From assembly GCA_002840895.1 (NCBI GenBank), contig PHCZ01000001.1:414278-478277 (forward strand): a stretch of DNA of 64,000 nucleotides, written 5' to 3'. The notes beneath the pieces were generated by a model. It saw nothing but the letters and a program-made list of their open reading frames with translations, was not told where the DNA came from and made no database searches. This DNA is from Bacteroidetes bacterium HGW-Bacteroidetes-8 (GTDB lineage: Bacteria > Bacteroidota > Bacteroidia > Bacteroidales > UBA932). Both the position numbers and the translations under genes were made by a program. Each line of letters begins with the position of its first letter. The stretch's first letter is position 1. Shown here piece by piece: positions 17,897-26,562 of this stretch.

Positions 17897-19084
17897 ATGG
17901 CGGAAGGTAATACCGATGCACAAAAATATGCTTTAAGAGGTGTCTCATCATCTAAAGAGGATGTTCATAAAGCAATTGAAAGCACAGATAAAGGTTTGTT
18001 TCCAAAAGCTTTTTGTAAAATTGTACCCGATTTTCTCTCAAATGACCCGGAGTATTGCATAGTTATGCACGCAGATGGAGCTGGTACAAAATCTTCACTG
18101 GCATATATTTACTGGAAAGAGACAGGAGATCTCTCTGTTTGGAGAGGCATTGCACAAGATGCGATTGTGATGAATACAGACGATCTTATCTGTGTCGGAG
18201 CATTTGACAACATCCTGCTCTCATCTACAATCGGAAGAGATAAACATCTCATTCCCGGCGAGGTTATCTCCGAAATAATATCCGGTTCTGCCTCTTTTAC
18301 CCAAAAAATGAGAGAGTATGGAATCGATATTCATCTAACAGGAGGAGAGACTGCAGATGTTGGAGACCTGGTGAGGACAATAATCGTTGATAGTACAGTA
18401 TGTGCAAGAATCAAAAGATCTGAAGTTATTGATAACACAAGGATTAAAGAGGGAGACCTCATTGTTGGGCTCTGTTCTTACGGGAAAGCGATTTACGAAG
18501 ATGAGTACAACGGTGGCACAGGCAGCAACGGACTTACATCTGCAAGACACGATCTATTCGGCAAATATCTGGCAGAAAAATATCCTGAGAGCTATAGTAA
18601 CCAGATACCGCCAGAGCTCGCCTATACCGGCAGCAGAAAACTTGATGAGAGAGACACTATAACAGGTGTCACATTTGGTAAACTGCTCCTATCTCCCACA
18701 AGAACTTATGCTCCTGTGGTTAAGGAGATGGTAATGAGTCACAGAGGTGATATTCACGGGATTATTCACTGTTCCGGAGGAGCTCAGACAAAAGTTCTTA
18801 ATTTTATAGATAATCTATCAGTAATAAAGGATAACCTCTTTCCTGTACCGCCTCTCTTTACCCATATACAGAGAGAGTCAGCTACACCCTGGATGGAGAT
18901 GTACAAAGTCTTCAATATGGGACACAGGCTGGAGTTGTATGTGAGCCCTGAGGTTGCAGATGCACTAATAGAGATCTCCGCTAAATACAACATAGAAGCA
19001 AGGGTTATAGGCAGGGTTGACGCCTCGCAAAGAGCGGAGGTGTTATTAAAAACAGAGTATGGAGAGTTTAATTATGTTCGCTGA
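17897..19084 (+). CDS. purM: Phosphoribosylformylglycinamidine cyclo-ligase (AIR synthase)-like
   Basis: HADGAGTKSSLAYIYWKETGD, MNTDDLICVGA, LTGGETADVGD, GLCSYGKAIYEDEYNGGTGSNGLT. Confidence 0.85.
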   Translation: MAEGNTDAQKYALRGVSSSKEDVHKAIESTDKGLFPKAFCKIVPDFLSNDPEYCIVMHADGAGTKSSLAYIYWKETGDLSVWRGIAQDAIVMNTDDLICVGAFDNILLSSTIGRDKHLIPGEVISEIISGSASFTQKMREYGIDIHLTGGETADVGDLVRTIIVDSTVCARIKRSEVIDNTRIKEGDLIVGLCSYGKAIYEDEYNGGTGSNGLTSARHDLFGKYLAEKYPESYSNQIPPELAYTGSRKLDERDTITGVTFGKLLLSPTRTYAPVVKEMVMSHRGDIHGIIHCSGGAQTKVLNFIDNLSVIKDNLFPVPPLFTHIQRESATPWMEMYKVFNMGHRLELYVSPEVADALIEISAKYNIEARVIGRVDASQRAEVLLKTEYGEFNYVR

Positions 19085-20534
19085 CTGTTTTAAAAAATCC
19101 GGGATTATTCAATTGGTTTTTATCTCTGTGATTCTATTATCGGGATGTACAGAGTCCCGAAATGTCAACCCGGGTGAGGAGGTTGCTATTATATCCAAGG
19201 CACTTGAAGATAGCACCTCTGTCTATTATGCCAACTTTAATAACTACCCTGCAGATCTTAAAAGCTTGCCTGTAGGGATGTTTGACTCCGGTACAGGAGG
19301 GCTGACTGTTCTTGAGCAATTTCTTGTAATTGACAGCTTCAACAATACAACCGGAGTGGAGTATCCGGATGGAGTGCCCGATTTTGACGGAGAAGAGTTT
19401 ATCTACCTTGCAGACCAGGCAAATATGCCGTACGGGGTCTACTCTTCTCAGAACAAGACAGATTACCTTAGAGAGCTAATAATAAAGGATGCACTTTTTC
19501 TCACCACAGGGTCAAAAAGAACCAAGGTGGTAGTAATTGCCTGCAATACAGCTACCGCTTTCGGACTGGAAGATGTGTCACGTATGTTGCAATTCAGCTC
19601 GACCGGTGTCAAAGCTATTGGGGTAATTGACGCAGGTGTTGAGGGAGCAATGAGCAGGATATCACACGACGAAAAGAGTTTTGCTGTTGGGGTCTTGGCA
19701 ACCGTTGGAACGATTGCTTCCGGGGGATATGAAAGAAGCATAATCAAATACTCTAAACAGATGGGATACACCGGTGATATTAGGGTGGTAAACCAGGGGG
19801 GAGCCGGTTTTGCAGAGGCTGTAGATTCCGAAGTTGACTACATTTCCAAAAATGCAACAGAAGTAAGAGAGAACTACAGAGGACCTCGTTTTGGAGACTC
19901 GATTGGTATACAACGGGCGCTGCTATCTCTCTATAATTTTGATACTACAGGTAACTCTCTGCTTGTGAAAAGGGATAAAAACGGAGATATTGAAGATATT
20001 CAGCTTAACTCCTCCGGAAATTATGCACGATTCCATATGGTCTCACTACTTGAGAGGCACAGGTTGGAAAATCCGGGAGTTGTAATGAAGAGCATTATTC
20101 TTGGATGTACACACTACCCATATCTTGAAGATACATTAAGAGAGGTTATAGCAGAGCTAAGAGATTACTCTCAAGGTGACATAAAGCCCTATGAATCTAT
20201 TCTGGATGCAGAAATTCTCTTTATCGACCCCGCTGTAAACACTGCTAAAGAGACCTTCAAACTTCTATTTGCACAAAATTTGTTAAAAAGAGAGAGTAGC
20301 GGGAACAGAGTTGATGCTTTTATATCTGTCCCCCACAATGATTTGCCAAAAGAGGCAAAAGATTCGAGCGGAAACCTTACATTCAACTTTAAGTATGGCC
20401 GCGACACAGGTTCAGAAGTACCTTCGGTAACTGTTACCCCTTTTTCTAAAGCTAACATAAACAGGGATAACCTTACCAGAATAGAGCAGAGATTACCACT
20501 TTCGTACTCTCTTTTAAAAAATAATATAGAGTAG
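19074..20534 (+). CDS. Glutamate (Asp/Glu) racemase-like lipoprotein
   Basis: Signal peptide and lipobox MFADCFKKSGIIQLVFISVILLSGC; MurI motifs VGMFDSGTGGLTVLEQ, VVIACNTATAFG, IILGCTHYPYL. Confidence 0.8.
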   Translation: MFADCFKKSGIIQLVFISVILLSGCTESRNVNPGEEVAIISKALEDSTSVYYANFNNYPADLKSLPVGMFDSGTGGLTVLEQFLVIDSFNNTTGVEYPDGVPDFDGEEFIYLADQANMPYGVYSSQNKTDYLRELIIKDALFLTTGSKRTKVVVIACNTATAFGLEDVSRMLQFSSTGVKAIGVIDAGVEGAMSRISHDEKSFAVGVLATVGTIASGGYERSIIKYSKQMGYTGDIRVVNQGGAGFAEAVDSEVDYISKNATEVRENYRGPRFGDSIGIQRALLSLYNFDTTGNSLLVKRDKNGDIEDIQLNSSGNYARFHMVSLLERHRLENPGVVMKSIILGCTHYPYLEDTLREVIAELRDYSQGDIKPYESILDAEILFIDPAVNTAKETFKLLFAQNLLKRESSGNRVDAFISVPHNDLPKEAKDSSGNLTFNFKYGRDTGSEVPSVTVTPFSKANINRDNLTRIEQRLPLSYSLLKNNIE

Positions 20535-21176
20535 ATGATTTATAAACCGACAATAACACCCGATGAGTTAGAACATCTGCCTGTAGCCGAATTCAATGGT
20601 GAGATAGTTGTTGTTAACCAAGTAGATGAAAAGTATTACGAAGCGATAGATTATCTTAAAAATCAGAAGATAATCGGGTTTGACACAGAAACCAGACCAT
20701 CTTTTACCGCTAATACCAAAAGAAATCTTGTTGCACTGCTTCAGTTGAGTGGTAAGGATAGAGCCTATATTTTCCGTCTTCATAATACCGGTCTTTTACC
20801 AGATTTGGTAAAAATTTTATCGACATCAAGAATAATTAAGGTTGGAGCAGCAGTCACAGACGACATAAGAGCTCTTCAATACCACACCAAGTTTATCTCA
20901 AAGGGTTTTATAGATTTACAGAGCATAGCATCCAACTGGGGTATTCAGGAGAAGAGTGTCAGAAAGATGGCAGCTATCATCCTTGGAGTAAGAGTCTCAA
21001 AATCTCAGCAGCTCTCCAATTGGGAGAGTGCAGATCTCTCAATCGCCCAGATACATTATGCCGCTGTTGATGCGTGGGTGTGCCAGAAGATGTATCTTAA
21101 ATTACTGAGTACTCCTGTATTAAAAACACCCCTGCCTCAGGCCGCAACTAAGCCTGCACCAAATAAAAGCCTTTGA
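20535..21176 (+). CDS. 3'-5' exonuclease (DnaQ/WRN-like ribonuclease H fold)
   Basis: IIGFDTETRPSF, VALLQLSG, FIDLQSIASNWGI, HYAAVDAWVCQKMY. Confidence 0.88.
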   Translation: MIYKPTITPDELEHLPVAEFNGEIVVVNQVDEKYYEAIDYLKNQKIIGFDTETRPSFTANTKRNLVALLQLSGKDRAYIFRLHNTGLLPDLVKILSTSRIIKVGAAVTDDIRALQYHTKFISKGFIDLQSIASNWGIQEKSVRKMAAIILGVRVSKSQQLSNWESADLSIAQIHYAAVDAWVCQKMYLKLLSTPVLKTPLPQAATKPAPNKSL

Positions 21177-22420
21177 TTATGTCAAAAATTTATCTAAGAA
21201 AGGGGAGAGAGGAGTCCCTTAAACGGTTTCATCCGTGGGTCTTCTCGGGAGCGATTGAGAGTATTGATAAATCTGCAAAAGAGGGAGATATTTTACAGAT
21301 ATTCTCTTATAACGATGAGTTTCTTGGGTGTGGTCACTACCAAATAGGTTCAATTGCATTACGCATTCTCAGTTTTGACAAATCTGCATTGGAGAGCTCA
21401 TTTTGGCTCAATCGCATCACTGAAGCGCACAATCTGCGATGCGCTCTGGGTATTGCCTTCAAAACAGATGAGGGCGCAAACTCTTCTCCGAAGAGTCAGG
21501 GCACAAACTCATACAGGCTTATTCACGGAGAGGGAGATATGCTGCCCGGCCTAATTATAGACCTCTATAATGGTGTGGCAGTAATTCAATCTCACTCCGC
21601 AGGGATGTTTCTCTCAAGAGACAAAATAACAGCTGCCTTAAGGGAGTTATATGGCGACAATCTTAAAGCTGTCTATGATAAAAGTGCCTCTACTGCCCCC
21701 TTTAAAGCATCCCTTAATTTAGAGGAGGGCTATCTTTACCAAAGAGAGGATTTCGATGAGAACGACTGTATAATCAAAGAGAATGGACATCTCTTTAAAG
21801 TTGACTGGAGAGAGGGTCAGAAGACAGGTTTTTTTCTTGACCAGAGAGAGAATCGGGCTATGGTGCAGAGGTTCTCAAAAGGGAGAAGAGTACTCAACCT
21901 GTTCTGCTATACCGGAGGGTTCTCTGTTTATGCACTTGCCGGTGGTGCACTCTCTGTTGATTCTGTAGACAGCTCTGCAAAAGCGATTGAGCTGCTGGAG
22001 AAAAATATTGAGCTTAACAGAGCAGAGAGAGGATCTGTGCCAATTGCACCTCACAACGCTTACTGCACAGATGCCATAGAGTTTATAAAGTCAAAGAGAG
22101 AGGATGCATACGACCTGATTGTTGTGGATCCGCCTGCATTTGCAAAGCACAGAGGTGCGTTGAGTAATGCATTAAGGGCGTACCAGAGGTTGAACTACTC
22201 TGCATTTACAGCTATTGCTCCTGGTGGAATCATATTCACTTACAGCTGCTCACAGGTTGTAGATAAAGTCTCCTTTGCAGAGGCAGTATTCTCTGCAGCT
22301 GCACAAAGTGGAAGGAGGGTGAGGGTTATTGATCGGCTTACCCAACCGGGAGATCACCCTGTAAACATTTTTCATCCCGAGGGTGAGTATCTTAAAGGGT
22401 TGGTTCTTTTTGTCGAGTAG
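21173..22420 (+). CDS. rlmI: Class I SAM-dependent rRNA (cytosine-C5) methyltransferase, RlmI-like, PUA domain
   Basis: KGREESLKRFHPWVFSGAI, DWREGQKTGFFLDQRENR, VLNLFCYTGGFSVYALAGGA, DLIVVDPPAFAK. Confidence 0.9.
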   Translation: MIMSKIYLRKGREESLKRFHPWVFSGAIESIDKSAKEGDILQIFSYNDEFLGCGHYQIGSIALRILSFDKSALESSFWLNRITEAHNLRCALGIAFKTDEGANSSPKSQGTNSYRLIHGEGDMLPGLIIDLYNGVAVIQSHSAGMFLSRDKITAALRELYGDNLKAVYDKSASTAPFKASLNLEEGYLYQREDFDENDCIIKENGHLFKVDWREGQKTGFFLDQRENRAMVQRFSKGRRVLNLFCYTGGFSVYALAGGALSVDSVDSSAKAIELLEKNIELNRAERGSVPIAPHNAYCTDAIEFIKSKREDAYDLIVVDPPAFAKHRGALSNALRAYQRLNYSAFTAIAPGGIIFTYSCSQVVDKVSFAEAVFSAAAQSGRRVRVIDRLTQPGDHPVNIFHPEGEYLKGLVLFVE

Positions 22421-22430
22421 CTGTTTTTCT

Positions 22431-22438
22431 TATCTTTG
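22431..22438 (+). promoter_or_regulatory. Putative -7 box (TATCTTTG) with upstream TTTG at 22409-22412
   Basis: TTTG-N18-TAnnTTTG spacing; upstream of the GAF gene. Confidence 0.55.
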
Positions 22439-22461
22439 TTTACTAATAAAAATATACAAAG

Positions 22462-22971
22462 ATGGAGAAGCTGGAGATTCCTAAAGGTGATAAGGCCCAT
22501 ATTTACAACTCTTTAATTCCTCAAATTCACGCTCTTATTCAAGGCGAAGATGATATATATGCAAATCTTGCCAACGTTGCAGCAGCTCTTAAAGAGGCCT
22601 TCGGTCACTTTTGGGTAGGGTTTTACATTGTGAAAGCTGACTCTTGTGAGTATGGTAAAAAATTGGTTCTTGGGCCATTCCAGGGACCCGTTGCCTGTAC
22701 AAGAATTGCTTTTGGTAAAGGGGTATGCGGAACTGCCTGGAGAGAGAGACGTACTGTTGTGGTTTATGATGTGGAGCAGTTTCCGGGACATATTGCCTGT
22801 AGTTCACTCTCAAGATCAGAGATTGTAGTCCCCATCTTTAAAGATTCTCAGGTGTTTGCTGTGTTGGACATAGATAGTACCGAGCTTGGCTCATTTGACC
22901 AAACTGATGCTGAATATCTGGAAAAACTCTTCCCTCAAGACTATTTGGACTCTTATCAATTTTCACTTTAA
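22462..22971 (+). CDS. GAF domain protein (free methionine-R-sulfoxide reductase-like)
   Basis: HFWVGFYIV, LGPFQGPVACTRIAFGKGVCGTAWRE, VPIFKDSQVFAVLDIDS. Confidence 0.85.
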   Translation: MEKLEIPKGDKAHIYNSLIPQIHALIQGEDDIYANLANVAAALKEAFGHFWVGFYIVKADSCEYGKKLVLGPFQGPVACTRIAFGKGVCGTAWRERRTVVVYDVEQFPGHIACSSLSRSEIVVPIFKDSQVFAVLDIDSTELGSFDQTDAEYLEKLFPQDYLDSYQFSL

Positions 22972-22982
22972 CAGCCATCAAA

Positions 22983-25415
22983 ATGAGACTAAGTTTACTC
23001 TCCACATTGATATTGTTAACATTGTTTACTATCTCCTGCAATGAGGAGATTGTAAAAATCCCCGCCGATTCAGGAGTAAGCAGAGAGCTTGCCATTTTCA
23101 GGAAAGAGTCACTATCAGCTATAGAGTATAAACTCCATTTTTCTATACCTGCTCAAAAAGAGTCTCAAATTGACGCAACTGCCAAGATCACTTTTAACCT
23201 TAAGAGAAAGCTCCCCGTTATACTGGACTTTAAACCTTCATACCAAATTGATGATAAGCTCCCTCTTGAGGTATCCATCAACGGAAAGCAAAGAGAGATT
23301 AAATATGAAAATGAACATCTGTATATTCCCTCCCAATATTTAGAGAAGGGTAACAACTTTGTTGAAATTGATTTTTTAGCCGGTGAGCAATCTCTAAACA
23401 GAAGAGATGATATGCTATATACACTGCTTGTCCCGGACAGGGCAAGAACTCTCTTCCCCTGTTTTGATCAACCGGATCTTAAAGCTATCTATAAACTCTC
23501 TCTTGAAATCCCTTTGGGTTGGGAGGCACTTGCCAACGGCAGATTGATGGCATCCGATAGTTTGTTGGATAGGATGTTGTTGAATTTTACCCCCACTGAG
23601 CCTATATCTACCTATCTCTTCTCATTTGTAGCAGGTAGGTTTCAAAAGATAAAGGAGAGCAGAGGTTCTAGGGAGATAAATATCTATCACAGAGAGAGTG
23701 ACCCACATAAAACGGCACAATTCGGCACTATTTTTAACCAGATATTCGGCTCTCTGGAGTGGTTAGAGGAGTATACTGCTATTGAGTACCCATTCACAAA
23801 ATATGATATTGCAATTGTTCCGGGATTTCAGTACGGAGGTATGGAGCATATGGGGGCCACACTCTATTCAGATAGAACAATGTTCCTTGATAAAAGTGCG
23901 ACTATTTCTGATGAGTTAAACCGTGCAAAACTTATCGCCCACGAGACAGCACATATGTGGTTTGGAGACTATGTTACAATGCCTTGGTTTGATGATGTTT
24001 GGACTAAAGAGGTGTTTGCCAACTGGTTTGCATCTAAAATTGTATCTCCTATGTTTCCAAATATAAACCATCGCCTCAATTTTATTAATACTTACTTCCC
24101 GGCATCCTATGCCGAAGATAGGAGTGAGGGTTCTAATCCGGTTCAGCAGCAGTTGGACAATCTAAACAATGCCGGGCTTGTCTATGGTAATATTATCTAC
24201 AACAAAGCTCCGATTGTGATGGATAAATTGGTTACCAAGGTTGGTGAAGAGAGCTTCCGAAAGGGGATAAGAGAGTATCTTAAAAGCTACTCTTACTCTA
24301 ATGCATCCTGGGATCAACTCATTACTATTCTTGACTCACTCTCGCCGGAGGATCTTACCCGATGGAGTAATGTGTGGATAAAGGAGAGGGGGATGCCGCA
24401 TATATTTATGGAATTTCACGGAGATTCAGTTACATACCGGCAAAAAGATCCGCTGGGAAGAGGATTGGTATGGGAGCAGAGTCTTGTAAGCGAAGAGGTC
24501 CCAAATTCCGATGGAATGGGTTACGGACTCTTTGTATTGGATAGCACTCTCTCGACAAGAGTTATGAACCTGTTGTTTTCAAACGGATTAAAGGATGATG
24601 TCACCAGGCTGTCATCAATAATTAATCTATACGAAAATCTTGAAGCAGGTTACATCGATGCCTCACAGTTTGTATCTGCAATCTCTTCATATTTAAGTAG
24701 TGAGAAGAATCCAATAATCTTTTCCCGGGTTGTGGGATATCTGGGGAGCGATATTTTGAGGAAGCATTTTTTGCAGATAGAGACTCTCCTTTGGAATCTA
24801 CTCTCCAGCTCGCCAAATGCACAGTTTCGCTCAATGGCATTTAGCTCTTACATTAATGTAGCTACATCTGCAGATGCATCGTTAAAATTGTATCGAATAT
24901 GGGAATCTCCTGAGCTATTTACAAAGGTAAAGGTAGGTGAGAGAGATCTTATGAAACTCTCATATGAGTTGGCGGTGAGATACCCTCATAGATACAATCA
25001 GATAAATGATTACCAGAGAGCCAGGCTTTCCGGCGATGATAGAAAAAAGGAGTTTGGTTTTATCTACCCCTCTGTATCCTCAACTAAGAGTGTAAGAGAC
25101 TCTGTTTTTAACTCCCTTTTGAGTGAAAAGAACAGAGAGGTAGAGCCTTGGGCTGCAACTGCCTTGAGCTATCTTAACCATCGTCTTATACAAACGAACT
25201 CTCTGGAGTACATACGCCCTGCTCTGGATATTATAGAGCAGATTCAAAGATCAGGGGATATATTCTTTCCCTCAAACTGGCTAAGGGCTCTTTTGGGAGG
25301 GCATAGCTCCGACTCAGCAAAAGAGACGGTATCTGCATTCCTTAAAGAGAGAACAGATCTTCACCCTATGCTACGACTTAAAGTACTACAACAGTCACAC
25401 CATCTCAACAGATAG
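22983..25415 (+). CDS. M1 family metallo-aminopeptidase, lipoprotein
   Basis: Lipobox-like FTISC; GGMEHMGATLYSD (GAMEN-like), HETAHMWFGDYVT (HExxH). Confidence 0.92.
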   Translation: MRLSLLSTLILLTLFTISCNEEIVKIPADSGVSRELAIFRKESLSAIEYKLHFSIPAQKESQIDATAKITFNLKRKLPVILDFKPSYQIDDKLPLEVSINGKQREIKYENEHLYIPSQYLEKGNNFVEIDFLAGEQSLNRRDDMLYTLLVPDRARTLFPCFDQPDLKAIYKLSLEIPLGWEALANGRLMASDSLLDRMLLNFTPTEPISTYLFSFVAGRFQKIKESRGSREINIYHRESDPHKTAQFGTIFNQIFGSLEWLEEYTAIEYPFTKYDIAIVPGFQYGGMEHMGATLYSDRTMFLDKSATISDELNRAKLIAHETAHMWFGDYVTMPWFDDVWTKEVFANWFASKIVSPMFPNINHRLNFINTYFPASYAEDRSEGSNPVQQQLDNLNNAGLVYGNIIYNKAPIVMDKLVTKVGEESFRKGIREYLKSYSYSNASWDQLITILDSLSPEDLTRWSNVWIKERGMPHIFMEFHGDSVTYRQKDPLGRGLVWEQSLVSEEVPNSDGMGYGLFVLDSTLSTRVMNLLFSNGLKDDVTRLSSIINLYENLEAGYIDASQFVSAISSYLSSEKNPIIFSRVVGYLGSDILRKHFLQIETLLWNLLSSSPNAQFRSMAFSSYINVATSADASLKLYRIWESPELFTKVKVGERDLMKLSYELAVRYPHRYNQINDYQRARLSGDDRKKEFGFIYPSVSSTKSVRDSVFNSLLSEKNREVEPWAATALSYLNHRLIQTNSLEYIRPALDIIEQIQRSGDIFFPSNWLRALLGGHSSDSAKETVSAFLKERTDLHPMLRLKVLQQSHHLNR

Positions 25416-26297
25416 ATGAAAAACCAGACAAAGGCTCTAATTATGGGTGGATTCGTGGTTCTTTTCTGGTCCACGGTTGCAACTGCTTTTAAGATTGCAC
25501 TTGCAGATATGAGTTATATAATGCTTTTATTGATAGCCTCTATAACAGCTCTCTTAGTATCCTTCGGGGAGATTCTTAGAACAGGTAAACTCGCTCAGGT
25601 TAGAGTATTTTTCAGAAATAGAGATATGATTATAAAGGGCGCTCTGCAGGGTCTGCTAAATCCTTTTCTATACTACCTTATTCTCTTTAAAGCTTACTCA
25701 CTTCTTCCGGCACAGATTGCCCAGCCCCTTAACTACTCCTGGCAAGTTGTTCTGATAATTATGATGGCTGTTTTTTTTAAACAGAAACTAAAGTGGCAGC
25801 AAATCGCTGGTGTGCTTGTGAGCTTTTCCGGGATAATTATGCTCTCTGCAAACAATGCAGCCTCTGCAGATGGTAAGCTATCACTCCTGGGTATTATACT
25901 GGCCCTGGGAAGTACTTTTGTATGGGCATCTTACTGGATGTCTAAAATAGAGTCAAAAGAGGACTCCTCTGTCTCCCTTTTTGTCAATTTTCTCTTCGGC
26001 TCTCTCTACCTTATTGTTTTAACTCTCTTTATTCCAATGGATTTTCCCTCACTAAAACCTTTTCTTGCAGCAGTATATGTAGGATGCTTTGAGATGGGAG
26101 TAACTTTTATCCTTTGGGGAAAAGCTTTGAACATTGCAACAAACAGAGTCACATTAGCTCAGGTTACATATCTCTCTCCGGTTTTATCACTTCTGTTAAT
26201 TCATTTTATATTGGGCGAAAGTATTGGTATATTGACAGTTGCAGGTCTTGTCTTTATTATTGGCGGTATTCTGGTTAGCAATCTAAAAAAAGGGTAA
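25416..26297 (+). CDS. DMT superfamily EamA-type transporter
   Basis: Ten-TM pattern, duplicated EamA-like halves; TAGATG coupling to the upstream gene. Confidence 0.85.
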   Translation: MKNQTKALIMGGFVVLFWSTVATAFKIALADMSYIMLLLIASITALLVSFGEILRTGKLAQVRVFFRNRDMIIKGALQGLLNPFLYYLILFKAYSLLPAQIAQPLNYSWQVVLIIMMAVFFKQKLKWQQIAGVLVSFSGIIMLSANNAASADGKLSLLGIILALGSTFVWASYWMSKIESKEDSSVSLFVNFLFGSLYLIVLTLFIPMDFPSLKPFLAAVYVGCFEMGVTFILWGKALNIATNRVTLAQVTYLSPVLSLLLIHFILGESIGILTVAGLVFIIGGILVSNLKKG

Positions 26298-26312
26298 TTC
26301 CCCGTTTCTCAT

Positions 26313-26342
26313 TTTGCCGTTTAAAAAAAATAGCTATCTTTG
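26313..26342 (+). promoter_or_regulatory. Putative Bacteroidetes promoter of tRNA-Cys
   Basis: TTTG (26313-26316), 18 nt spacer, TATCTTTG (26335-26342). Confidence 0.6.
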
Positions 26343-26354
26343 CAAACTCAAATT

Positions 26355-26425
26355 GGTACCCTGGCCGAGCGGTTAGGCAACGGTCTGCAAAACCGTGTAC
26401 AGCAGTTCGATTCTGCTGGGTACCT
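26355..26425 (+). tRNA. tRNA-Cys (GCA)
   Basis: Acceptor GGTACCC/GGGTACC, anticodon stem ACGGT-CTGCAAA-ACCGT, T-arm GCAGTTCGATTCTGC. Confidence 0.95.
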
Positions 26426-26431
26426 CATAAA

Positions 26432-26457
26432 AAAGGCCGGGTAACTACCCCGGCCTT
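26432..26457 (+). terminator. Terminator downstream of tRNA-Cys
   Basis: AAAGGCCGGGTAACTACCCCGGCCTTT hairpin, symmetric and possibly bidirectional. Confidence 0.8.
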
Positions 26458-26562
26458 TCCCACTTAACTATTAACCACTAACTCAACTAACCAAATCTCC
26501 CGCCTCATTTGAAATCACTCGCCTCTGCCCTAACATAATCCGGGAAACAAACACCTACCGGA

